From positions 139,001 to 203,000 of the forward strand of contig JAWNGF010000015.1 in assembly GCA_037039685.1 (NCBI GenBank): 64,000 bases of DNA, written 5' to 3'. Below, piece after piece: positions 11,172 through 19,762 of this stretch. The position numbers were made by a program, and so were the translations under genes. Under the pieces are notes generated by a model. That model saw only the letters and a list, made by a program, of their open reading frames with translations. It ran no database searches and was not told the origin of the DNA. Source of the stretch: Ceratobasidium sp. AG-K. Lineage: Eukaryota; Basidiomycota; Agaricomycetes; Cantharellales; Ceratobasidiaceae. How positions within the stretch are numbered: position 1 is the stretch's first letter; each line of letters begins with the position of its first letter.

Positions 11172-11599
11172 GTGTACTTGTCTTGTGTCTCCTTTCTTGT
11201 GTTCTCCTTTGTACATGCTTCCTTTGTTGCTTGTTTCCTTTGTTTGTGTGCAGCCTTAGGCTGCTTCCTTTCTCTTTTGTCTTGCAACTTCCTTTCTTGG
11301 CAAGTCATGTTCCTTTATAGGGCATGACTCATAGAGCTCTCCAATTGGATAGTTTGTATGACTTATTTCTTGGCATGAGTATGACTCATGTCTTTTCTGA
11401 ATACATAATGAGGCAACAACAAGCATGGTATCCCCATCTTGTTTTGCCTTGTCATTTCCCCAACAAACAGTCCCTCACTGGGTTTCCCTCAGGGTTACCT
11501 TGGATCCTCAGACCTTAGTGCTGTTCACAGTCTACAGTTCACAGCTCTTTGGGTGCCAAGTCTCTCTAAGTCCTGACTTGGGCATATACAGTTACGTTT
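11172..11599 (+). repeat. Zeta LTR fragment (probable), truncated by Gamma-1
   Basis: There is no coding signal. The composition and motif order match an LTR: pyrimidine-rich start, AGTCATG...CATGACT inverted repeat, two TGACTCA copies, CATGGTATCCCC followed by a TTGTTTTGCCTTGTC stretch like the R start of Delta (47141-47160). The left boundary is uncertain. The right end is cut by the Gamma-1 LTR after CGTTT (11595-11599). Confidence 0.5.
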
Positions 11600-12043
11600 T
11601 GTCACAACCCTAGCCAAACCTTGGAGGCCAAGGCTCCACAGGCGGTGAGGAGGGGGGTTGGGACAACAAAGGTTAGATGATTGGTGCCTAAGACCTAAGT
11701 GAGTCACACAGTGAGTGAATTGGGGAAAATGACAAGAGAACAAGACTTGTGGAGGCAAGACTTGTGTTGCTGGTATATGTATTAACTACTGTGGTTATGT
11801 ACAATAGAGAGCAAGCAACAAAGGGGACCAAAACAAGAAAAGACAAGTGTCCGAGAGAAACAAGGACAAGACAAAGGAAATGTGATAAGTCCATGGACAC
11901 CAAGGAGACAAAGAAACAGGCCAGGCAGGCACGTCCCGCAAACATGGCTTACATAAGGGCAACTATATGCGCCAATACGAGACGAACAAGATCAAACACA
12001 AGACAAACAGGCAAAAAACAGGAATGAGGAAAAGATTGTGAAA
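11600..12043 (-). repeat. Gamma-1 3' LTR (reverse orientation)
   Basis: 444 bp. On the plus strand it begins TGTCACAACCC. The U3 end is mutated (TTGTGAAA in place of the usual TTGTGACA) and is followed by the polypurine tract complement CTACCCCCCC. It is a Gamma-family LTR with a TATA-like region near 11776. Confidence 0.88.
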
Positions 12044-12055
12044 CTACCCCCCCTT

Positions 12056-12568
12056 CTAGGCCTCTGACTTGCACAAAGAGCCAACAGACATAACAGAGGA
12101 GTCACATCTTACCAAAGTAAACACCGACTCCTCATCATTCAACGCAAACGGGTCTTCAGCAGTCCTGGTGCCCCTCCACTCATTGTCATCTGTCAAGTCA
12201 ATGATGGGCTCTTCCTTTCCCAGCCCGTTGGTGAGGTCAATGACCTGGAAGGGGTCCAGGAGCCCCAGCCAGGAACGCCTTGAGGCGTCCATGTTTTCCC
12301 AGGCATTGTGGATGTCTTGGGCCTTGTGGGCAATCCAGTTGTTCCAACGTATGAGGGGGTGACTGACAAAGGAGCAAGGGGGATGGCAGTGATGTGAGCG
12401 TGCCCCAATAATGAAGTAGAAGGCCTGCCTCAAGCCGGAGTGCCAATACTGGCTGTTCTTGAGTGGAGGGATGGCTTTAAGCATCTGCTTGAAGGAGGGC
12501 AAGCATGTGTAGAGGTCCTTATAGATGCGGACCATGCAGGTGTTGGGGGAGGGGGTGGGGGAAGACAT
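12056..12568 (-). CDS. Gamma-1 ORF3, 170 aa, unknown function with two IDLT acidic motifs
   Basis: It starts at ATG 12568 and the frame stays open upstream for about 39 more codons. It aligns with the 157-residue ORF3 of the other Gamma copies: L-Y-T-C, Y-W-H-x-G-x-R-Q-x-F-Y-F-I, W-I-A-H, D-I-H-N-A and a C-terminal acidic tail. This copy has two IDLT motifs, F-Q-V-I-D-L-T and P-I-I-D-L-T-D-D-N-E. They resemble the hydrophobic-plus-acidic SUMO-interaction motif. The frame is -1 relative to pol and overlaps the pol tail. It is a distinct, more diverged lineage than the copies at 27924 and 45840. No known domain recognised. Confidence 0.7.
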   Translation of the reverse strand: MSSPTPSPNTCMVRIYKDLYTCLPSFKQMLKAIPPLKNSQYWHSGLRQAFYFIIGARSHHCHPPCSFVSHPLIRWNNWIAHKAQDIHNAWENMDASRRSWLGLLDPFQVIDLTNGLGKEEPIIDLTDDNEWRGTRTAEDPFALNDEESVFTLVRCDSSVMSVGSLCKSEA

Positions 12569-14075
12569 GGTGCAGAGAGTGAAGTGTGGGTAGGAGGTAG
12601 TTTTAGTGCAGGAGGAGTGAAAGTAAAAACTTTTGGATGGGGGACTTGGATCCCAGCAGCCTCTTTTATACCTCTTGAGCGCCAAATGGGCCGTTCTTCT
12701 TTATCTTCAGCTGCCAAATCATCCTTTGTTTCCTCATGACAATGCTTCCTGGTTACCTTAGGAACTTCCTTGATGGCTTCAGGATGTTCCAAGTGGAACT
12801 CCTTAATGAGTTCTGATGCATTGCCAAGGTTCTCCAGGGGTTCCCAAGAGTTGTGTTCCACTGTGTATCCCTTCCATTTGACAAAGTACTTCAGGATTCC
12901 TTTCTCCACCTTAGAGCTTTGGATGTGTTCCACCTTGTATTCCTTTCCTGCTTCTGGCATCTCAATTGGTGGGGGTGGTTCAACATGACAACCCTCAATC
13001 TCATCTTCTTCATGTTTGGCAAGGTGCAACACATTGATGACTGGGTGCATGGTCATTGATGGTGGTAACTACAATTTGTAGGCATTCTTCCCTACAGCTT
13101 CCAGAATGGTAAATGGTCCAAGGCATTTATGCAACAGTTTGAGGGAAGGTCAATTTGTTGTGATGTGATCATGGCTCAGCCAAACCTTATTGCCCAGGAT
13201 GAAAGGATCTATTTATTGTTGTTGGTCTGCATATTCCTTGTCCTGTTCCTTACTCAGGGTCAGACTGGCCTTGGCTTCTTCCAGATTGCCTTGGATGCGC
13301 TGCACTTGTGCCACAGCTTCCAGGACAGAACCATCTTCCACTGGTGTTCCTTCAATTGATGGGTGGTGAGCTGTGTTGGCAAAGAAAGGCGTCATACCAA
13401 TGCTGGTGTGGAAAGAATTGTTGTATGCAAATTTGGCAAAGGGTAGTAACAACACCCAGTTGTATTGTCTGAAAGAGCAATACATCTGAATGAAAGCTTC
13501 AACCATTTGGTTGATGTGCTCTGTCTGCCCATCAGTTTCAGGGTGGTACACTGTGGAGAGTCTGGGTCAAATATTCAGGGCTTGATAGAGTTCTTTGATG
13601 AATTTGGATGCAAAGGTAGGGCCACAATTTGATACTACTGTTTCTGGGTCCCATGTAGTTTCCAGCAGTGTTCCATGAACAGCTCTGCAAGTTTGGGGGA
13701 TGTAGTCTTCTCAGTGCAGGGAATGAAGTGCACCATTTTGGTCAGGGTGTCAATGATGACCAGGATTGAATCTAGGCCATTGGAAAGCAGAAGTTTGACA
13801 ATCATGTTGACAGGTATGTGTTGCCAGGGTTTGGAAGGAAGTTCAAGTGGTTGCAATTCTCCAAGGGGTCACTGGTTGATTGGCTTGGAACGTTGGCACA
13901 AGTCACACAATGACACGTATTTGTTGATGTATGCTTTCATGGATGGCCACCAATATTGCAGCTTGACCAGTTCCAACGTCTTTGCTTGCCCCATATGTCC
14001 TAGTGCTTTGTTGTTGTGATGAAGTTCTTGGATTTGACACTTGATCTCATTATTGTTTGGGACATAGATTCTTCC
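12430..14075 (-). pseudogene. Gamma-1 pol C-terminal half (integrase and chromodomain, broken)
   Basis: The frames 14075-13869, 13856-13635, 13551-13213 and 13056-12430 carry the integrase HHCC finger (E-L-H-H-N-N-K, C-D-L-C-Q-R), the core Asp (VNMIVKLL, where D is Asn), H-P-E-T-D-G-Q-T-E-H, and the chromodomain (KYFVKWKGYTVEHNSWEPLENL, here listed only as landmarks V-K-W-K-G-Y and W-E-P). Frameshifts and stops separate the pieces. The 12430-12568 tail overlaps ORF3. A canonical W-E-P chromodomain distinguishes Gamma from Alpha and Beta. Confidence 0.85.
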
Positions 14076-14522
14076 TGTCACGACCTTTTCTTGTTCTTCT
14101 TCTGTCTTGCTCTTTTGTCTCGTGCTTGGTCTCGTTCTGTTCGCCTTGGCGCATATAGTCGCCCTTTTGTAAGCCATGACTGCGGGACATGCCTGCTTGG
14201 CCTGTGCCTTTGTCTCCTAGGACTCCATGGACTTATCCCATTTCCTTTGTTCTCTCTGTGCTTCCTTTGGACTCTTGCCTTTTCCTCTTTTGTCTCCCTT
14301 TGTTGCCTCCTATCTATTGTACATAGCCACTCTAGATAGTATATATACCAGCAACACAAGTCTTGTCCCCACAAGACTTGTTCTCTTGTTGTTTTCCCCC
14401 ATCACTAATTGTGTGACTCACTTAGGCCTTGGTGCCATACATTTGACCCTTGTCGTTGCCCCAACCCCCATCCTCACTGCCTGTGGAGTCTTGGCCTCCA
14501 AGGTTTGGCTAGGGTTGTGACA
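14076..14522 (+). repeat. Gamma-H 5' LTR
   Basis: 447 bp, from TGTCACGACC to GGTTGTGACA. TATATATA lies at 14340-14347 and the predicted transcript start ACAAGACTTGTTCT at 14371-14384. Just upstream, 14356-14366 (ACAAGTCTTGT) forms a perfect 11-bp inverted repeat with 14371-14381 around a CCCC loop. Flanked on the left by the duplication CTTCC. Confidence 0.92.
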
Positions 14523-14929
14523 CTAGAACAAGTCTTCTTGCCTTTGTCAAGGATACAGCCTTTGTCACTGTCAGAACCAGGTCTTTCATCACCGGGTCAT
14601 CTCTGAGCATTTGCACACCCCTCACCATTTTCAGCTAACACCCCCATCTCTCCCCTGCATCATTTACATGTTGAGGCACACTGCAGCTTGCACCCATTAG
14701 CCTGTCAACAACGTCCCCTATCCTCTGATATCACTGAACTGTGGCCACCTAATCAGGAAGCACCATTCATATATTCTATTGGAACAAGGACCTCTGAGAC
14801 CATTGCACTGAACCTACTGTCGACTAGGTTCCCCCTATACTTTCCGTCTCTACCCAGGGGATATATTTTCTATCAAAACACTACTAGCCATATCTGGTCA
14901 AAGCGCACCAGGAAGCGCATTTATTATAG
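14523..14929 (+). other. Gamma-H primer site and untranslated leader
   Basis: The primer site begins at 14525, two bases after the LTR, and matches the complement of the LTR transcript start for 12 of 14 bases. The other Gamma copies (35195-35208, 51498-51511) match for all 14. The remaining roughly 390 bases up to the gag ATG are conserved in Gamma-X and Gamma-6 leaders and carry no convincing ORF. This could hold packaging or translation signals. Confidence 0.6.
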
Positions 14930-15551
14930 ATGTCCAACAGAAGCCGCTCAAACTCAGCAGAGTCTTACAAAGCTACAATGTCTTCTATGATGCCCTCCTT
15001 CTCTAAAGGCAAAAGCCCCATTGCGCCACCCCCACCAGAAACCCCCCTCCATGAAACTTGCTTCTCAGAACCCCCCCCATTGGGGAAAGAAGGCGACAAG
15101 GAAGGATCAGAGGGAGATACAACCATTTGTTCCCAACTGGCCCCCTACAAAACCTTTGACGCAGAATCAAGACCACCTTCTCCTGCCATTAGGGAATACA
15201 AGGGCGACTCCTGGTGGGAAACCTGCAAAGGCAATTTTCAAAAAGAAGTCCTTTTCATACTCAGAGAACTATTGTTGCGCCATAGTCTCATGGCAGAGAG
15301 GTTGGAACATGTCGAACAATGGATCCTACATAATAGGGATGATGGAAATATCTGCATTGACCAACTGATGGAAATTGCGGATCAAAATCGCGAACTATAC
15401 AACAAAATGACAGATCAACATTGAATAACAAGGGATGCAGTTTGGGCACAAGGAATTGTATCAAGTGGGAGACCAACGGGAGGAAGTGGAACAACTACGG
15501 CTCAAACCAACACCCTAACAACCAGTCAACTAGGATTGTTGCTAGGAGGAG

Positions 15552-15973
15552 TGTCATGACCTTTTGTTTGCCTCGTTTGTTGCTCTGTTTGGTCTCGTTC
15601 TGCTCACCTTGGCGCATTTAGTCGCTATTATGTAAGCCATGACCGTGGGACATGCCCGCCTGGCTAGCTTCACTTGTTCCTCATTTTCCATGGACTTGTC
15701 ACGCCTCCTTTGTTCTGTCCTTGCTTCTCTCGGACTCCTGCTTTCTCCCCTTTGTTGCATACTCTCTATTGTACATAGCCACAGTAGACAGTACATATAC
15801 CAGCAACACAAGTCTTGCTACCACAAGACTTGTTCTCTTGTCGTTTTCCCATCACTCATCGCGTGACTCACTTAGGCCTTAGTTGCCGTCCACTCGACCT
15901 TTGCCGTCATCCCAACCCCCATCCTCACTGCCTGTGGAGTCTCGGCCTCCAAGGTTTGGTTAGGGTTGTGACA
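15552..15973 (+). repeat. Gamma-type solo LTR with perfect target duplication
   Basis: 422 bp, from TGTCATGACC to GGTTGTGACA, flanked by AGGAG on both sides (15547-15551 and 15974-15978). Gag coding continues in frame once it is removed. A solo LTR is the product of recombination between the two LTRs of a full insertion. Confidence 0.93.
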
Positions 15974-17002
15974 AGGAGGAACGGCAACCCAAGGACAAAG
16001 GGGCTCTATGATGTGATTTGCACCACCCTTGTCAGGAGCAACAACAGCCCCAACATCTTTGATCTTTGGAAGTGGAAGAACAGAAAAATCAGCAGCGTCC
16101 AAACCAACTGAATTCCAGGGGGAACAAGGAGCCAAAGCTAGGGATTTTACTTACTCCTGCGCAATTTACATTGCCAACTCCCACTATGCCACCCCCTCGG
16201 ATGAAAAGAAGATCTGTCTTATCATTTTGTACCTACGTGGCCCTGCTATTGACTGGATTTGCCCTTTCCAAGATCTACACAATGCAGGTGTACCCCAAGC
16301 CATTTTTACAAGTCTAGATATCTTTCAGCAGGAGTGGGAATTAGCCTTTGGCGAAATAGAGCAAGTGGAGGTCTACAGACAGAAGTACAAGGCACTTTCC
16401 CAGACCAAAACAGTGGTCAAATACCTCACCCAATTTAGGATTCTGTTGGCACCGCTAGACTACAACAAGCAGACCCTGAAAGACGACTTCTATGTGGGTC
16501 TCAAAGACAACATCAAGGATATGCTAACCTCCCAGGCCTATAATTGTCACAATGCAACACTACAGGAACTGTTTACTAGGACCCAGGAAATTGATGCCGC
16601 ACTCATTGCAAGGAACATGGAGAAAAAGGGAACTAATGTCCTGGAGAGGGTGACTTTGAGCGGCACCCAGAAGCAGGTAACCACAAGCGCAACAGCACAT
16701 AGATACCAGAAGGGAGAGGCGATCTACACAGTTACTCCCCAGGGCAGCAAGAAGGGCACAATCAAGTCAATTAGCAAGAACAAATGCGGTTTCCTTACCC
16801 CCAAGGTCAAATGGGCTGATGGAACAACATCAGAAATCCTGTTTAGCTTCATCCAACCAGATGTTTGCCAGGCTAGGGTGGAAGTAGCAGCGGTCACAAG
16901 CAAAACCACCTGTTATTGCTGCCAGAAAAAGGGGCATATTGCTAAAGATTGTTGAATGCAAATAGCAGCCCTGGAAGAAGTCATTACTAGCAATTTGGAG
17001 TT

Positions 17003-17009
17003 GGGAAAA
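17003..17009 (+). promoter_or_regulatory. Gamma gag-pol -1 frameshift heptamer
   Basis: GGGAAAA lies in the register G-GGA-AAA of gag, 9 bases before the gag stop codon. Reading on in the -1 frame gives the pol leader and protease without interruption up to the Beta-2 insertion at 17278. The same heptamer in the same register occurs in Beta and Delta. Confidence 0.65.
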
Positions 17010-17277
17010 GGCAGCAACTGAGGGGAGCATCAGGCGCCCTAAAGTCGGAATTAGATTGTGTAATCTCAGGAAATTGGAAGCAGTCTGTAAACAAAACACA
17101 TCTTTGTTCCACTGACTATGCAGACCAGCTTTGCATTCCCATCACAATTGAAAGCCTGAAAAACCTTATTACTGTAGCCATGATCGACTCAGGGGCATTG
17201 GGAAACTTCATTAACTCTGAATATGTGAAGAAACACAAAATCCCAACCAAAAAGAAGAAGACAGCAAGAAGGGTCCA
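17009..17277 (+). pseudogene. Gamma-Y pol, part 1: leader and protease
   Basis: In the -1 frame relative to gag it reads R-Q-Q-L-R-G-A-S-G-A, then the aspartic protease centre M-I-D-S-G-A-L-G-N-F-I-N, ending K-K-K-T-A-R-R-V at the Beta-2 insertion. The catalytic D-S-G is intact here, unlike Gamma-3 (N-T-G) and Gamma-6 (N-S-G). The frame continues at 24505: the 7232 inserted bases shift the register by exactly the amount seen. Confidence 0.85.
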
Positions 17278-17732
17278 TGTTGTGAGCTAGCTCACTCCAT
17301 TGGACTCTTCTGTTGTCTCGCCCACCTGTTCCCTTCCTTCTTGCTTTCTTCCGTTTCCGTTTGCCGCGTTGCCACCTTCTTGTGGTTATTCTGTTACATT
17401 GTGTAACGCGGCTGTGCTTTGTACGAGTCATGTCTGTTCATACAGCATGACTCACATGGACACTCCTGACTGGTAGACTTTATGACTCATGTGGCTGCGC
17501 CTTGTATCACTCGGCCACTTCTTGTTTATATATAGAGGACCGACAAGCCTGGTAACCCCAGCTTGTTTTGTCTCGTCAAAACATCCCCTCTGAGTGACAC
17601 TTAGAACCACCCCTACCCTCAAGAGCCTACAGACGCTTAAGTGTGTTGCGGTTCAAGAGGTCACTTAGGTCTTAGTGCCGTCCACTCTCCATCGCGGCTT
17701 GTCTCATAGCCACCAAGAAGAAGCTTACGACA
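17278..17732 (+). repeat. Beta-2 5' LTR with promoter
   Basis: 455 bp, from TGTTGTGAGC to GCTTACGACA. The U3 has the interrupted palindrome GAGTCATG (17425-17432) / CATGACTC (17446-17453) and TGACTCA at 17448-17454 and 17483-17489. TATATATA lies at 17527-17534. The predicted transcript start is AGCTTGTTTTGT at 17560-17571, 33 bases downstream. Confidence 0.93.
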
Positions 17733-17734
17733 TT

Positions 17735-17746
17735 ACAAAACAAGCT
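17735..17746 (+). promoter_or_regulatory. Beta-2 predicted self-primer binding site
   Basis: ACAAAACAAGCT, two bases after the 5' LTR, is the exact reverse complement of LTR bases 17560-17571. It lies only 15 bases before the gag ATG. The arrangement is the one known from Tf1/sushi elements, where the mRNA 5' end primes reverse transcription. Confidence 0.68.
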
Positions 17747-17761
17747 TAACAACACACAAAC

Positions 17762-19762
17762 ATGTCTATTCAAGAAGATGGAGGGTCACGTCCTTCATCC
17801 ACTATATCAACAAGAAGAGGACCCAGTCGGGCAGCAAGGCCCACAGGATCACTAAACGAACAAGATATTGCACAAACTCAAGCGGGAGGTCCTGCCCGAT
17901 CACGCCCCCAAAGTCAAGCATCAATGCCAGGAGCTTTTGGCATTTCTGACATGACAACGGTACAGGAGGAAGAACCCACTATCACAAATAGAGAACCAGG
18001 AGATCTCACGAATGATCCCACTCCAGCTGTAATTCGTATTCCAACCACAACTCCAGGGCCATCACGTCCCCTTTGGCCGTTAGGGACTAGAAGACAGTTC
18101 TTTTCTCCCCAACCCGAAGCTCATGGGGGCGTATCGCTTGTTCCCATTAGACCTCCTCCTACACCACACATTCCAAATGTCCCTACAGTTCCTCAAATTG
18201 AAGGGACCATCACCGAAACAGGACCAATTCCAGTGGCTTCCCAACCAGTCACACCGACGATTCCAGCACCCCCATATATCCCACAGGGTTACTCCGGGCA
18301 ATCAGCCCCGGTACAACAAAGCGCCGGTGATCCAGGAAGCTCAAGTTCAAGTTCCAGCTCTAGCGGCGGGACTGTAATCAGCAATTTAGATGACCTAGAC
18401 GACCTTCTAGAAGGAAGACACAACGCTACCCTTAGGGTTATAGACGGAATGAGAGTCACTATGGATCGAAGGCTTAGTGGCCTAGAACAAGCCACACAGG
18501 TTCTAGCAAACAACCAGCAGATCTTTAACGACTCTATCAACACTCTACAAGGAACCCTGACAGACATTTTAAACTTGGCAAGAAATGGCGAACATAATTC
18601 CTTTCTAGTCGGTCAAGATGTAACCCGCCTTCGAAACGAAGTTACCAACACCCAAGGACTAGTGAATAACGTACGCGAAGAACTCAACACTACCAGGCAA
18701 GCCCAACTTGAATGGAATGAGGCAGTAACACAAGGACTAGAAACCTTACGACAGGAGGGAGCCTCCTTCACTACCAAAATCACGGAAGTTCAGGATACTA
18801 TCAACAATATGCGAGAAGAAATGGACGAGGCATCCCTGCACGGGATCCCCTCTAGGCGATCAAACTCTCCACCACATCCAGACGCGGAATCTACCAGAAT
18901 TGACGAATTAGAATTAAGAATCCAACGACTGGCCGAAAACCCAAACACGGGTAGTGGACCACGACGTCCCAAGGTGACTCGTCCAGAAGCCTTCGACGGA
19001 AAGAAAGGGGAAGGTGCCAAAATGTTCATCACACAAATGGAAAGCTATTTTATGCGCCTGGGCGATCAATACACTTCCAACGAAGAAAGGATCCGCGAAG
19101 CTCTAGCAAACTTCAAATCCGAGAACAAAGCTGCCACTCACTGGGCACAAGTACTCCTACGTTCACTTAACCAAAGGGAAAATAACCAAAACCTCGCCTC
19201 ATGGGAAAGTTTCAAGGCACACTTCATGGAACAGTTCAGCGACCCCGACAAAAAAGCTAAAGCCGAATCAGATATCCGAAAATGCAAACAGAACAACTCT
19301 GTAGCAAACTATGCTTCGGAATTCCGATATCTCCTGGTAGACGTAAATTGGGGACAGGAAGCCTTGATCAACCAATTCAAGGAAGGGTTGAAGTCGGAAG
19401 TCAAGACCGAACTAGCTCGCTTCGAACTGACCCTGATCAATGAAGATGGGACAGAACAGGAACTTTCCCTTGACCGGTGGATCTCAATCGCAATCTCTAT
19501 TGACCAGAAATTGCAACAAATCAAGACCTCGACAGGGAAGAAGGCAGCCCAGCCAACCACCAGCGGACAATCCTCTACAAAGCGGCTGCCTGACGAAGTA
19601 TACAAAGCAAGGATAGCAACCAACCGCTGCCTGAAGTGCGGACAAGAAGGACACTGTTCATTCAAATGCCCGTCCAAGGAATGGATAACGACGGAACCTA
19701 GCGTTAAAGGAAGGGAGGCAACAATCATAGAAGACTCGGGAAAAGAAGGGGTCTCCCTCTAA
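17762..19762 (+). CDS. Beta-2 gag polyprotein, 666 aa, intact
   Basis: The ATG at 17762 is the first after the LTR, 29 bases downstream of it. The N-terminal 190 residues are low-complexity (Ser, Pro, Arg, Gln rich, with a run of serines near residue 195-205). A helical, coiled-coil-like stretch follows (about 215-380), then the capsid-like region (about 400-580, including W-A-Q-V-L-L, F-K-A-H-F-M-E-Q-F and Y-A-S-E-F-R-Y-L), and a CCHC knuckle C-L-K-C-G-Q-E-G-H-C-S-F-K-C near residue 623-636. It ends G-V-S-L-stop. It should assemble the cytoplasmic particle and bind the RNA. The same length in Beta-3 supports the start and end. Confidence 0.93.
   Translation: MSIQEDGGSRPSSTISTRRGPSRAARPTGSLNEQDIAQTQAGGPARSRPQSQASMPGAFGISDMTTVQEEEPTITNREPGDLTNDPTPAVIRIPTTTPGPSRPLWPLGTRRQFFSPQPEAHGGVSLVPIRPPPTPHIPNVPTVPQIEGTITETGPIPVASQPVTPTIPAPPYIPQGYSGQSAPVQQSAGDPGSSSSSSSSSGGTVISNLDDLDDLLEGRHNATLRVIDGMRVTMDRRLSGLEQATQVLANNQQIFNDSINTLQGTLTDILNLARNGEHNSFLVGQDVTRLRNEVTNTQGLVNNVREELNTTRQAQLEWNEAVTQGLETLRQEGASFTTKITEVQDTINNMREEMDEASLHGIPSRRSNSPPHPDAESTRIDELELRIQRLAENPNTGSGPRRPKVTRPEAFDGKKGEGAKMFITQMESYFMRLGDQYTSNEERIREALANFKSENKAATHWAQVLLRSLNQRENNQNLASWESFKAHFMEQFSDPDKKAKAESDIRKCKQNNSVANYASEFRYLLVDVNWGQEALINQFKEGLKSEVKTELARFELTLINEDGTEQELSLDRWISIAISIDQKLQQIKTSTGKKAAQPTTSGQSSTKRLPDEVYKARIATNRCLKCGQEGHCSFKCPSKEWITTEPSVKGREATIIEDSGKEGVSL
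19738..19744 (+). promoter_or_regulatory. Beta-2 -1 ribosomal frameshift heptamer
   Basis: GGGAAAA in the register G-GGA-AAA lies 15 bases before the gag stop (19760-19762). The pol frame is -1 and opens after a stop at 19705-19707, overlapping gag by about 50 bases. It has no ATG near its start, so it must be expressed as a fusion. The heptamer is conserved in Beta-1, Beta-3, Gamma and Delta. Confidence 0.7.

Larger units (their letters stand above)
11600..14075 (-). mobile_element. Gamma-1, reverse-strand 3' half of a Gamma chromovirus
   Basis: Read on the minus strand it has the end of integrase, the GPF region, a chromodomain, ORF3, a polypurine tract and a 3' LTR (11600-12043). Its integrase is interrupted at 14075 by Gamma-H. 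The reading D-L-L-Y-Q-E-G-R-I-Y-V-P-N resumes across the duplication CTTCC at 46782 onward, which proves the two flanks were once adjacent. The 5' half is missing; the remnant ends near 46840. Confidence 0.85.
14930..17021 (+). pseudogene. Gamma-H/Y gag, interrupted by a solo LTR and three stops
   Basis: It starts at ATG 14930 and aligns with the open Gamma-X gag (35599-37074). A TGA at 15422-15424 stands where Gamma-X has Arg. A solo LTR interrupts it at 15552-15973; removing that LTR and one AGGAG restores the frame. The C-terminal part has the knuckle C-Y-C-C-Q-K-K-G-H-I-A-K-D-C (CX2CX4HX4C, ending 16952), followed by TGA at 16953-16955. The heptamer GGGAAAA (17003-17009, in the G-GGA-AAA register) precedes the final stop at 17019-17021. 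The 5' portion probably comes from Gamma-H and the rest from Gamma-Y (see findings). Confidence 0.85.

Noticed and set aside
17735..17746. A tRNA primer binding site after the LTRs
   Set aside because: The sequences after the LTR do not begin with the TGG expected for a tRNA 3' end, while they match the element's own transcript start perfectly.
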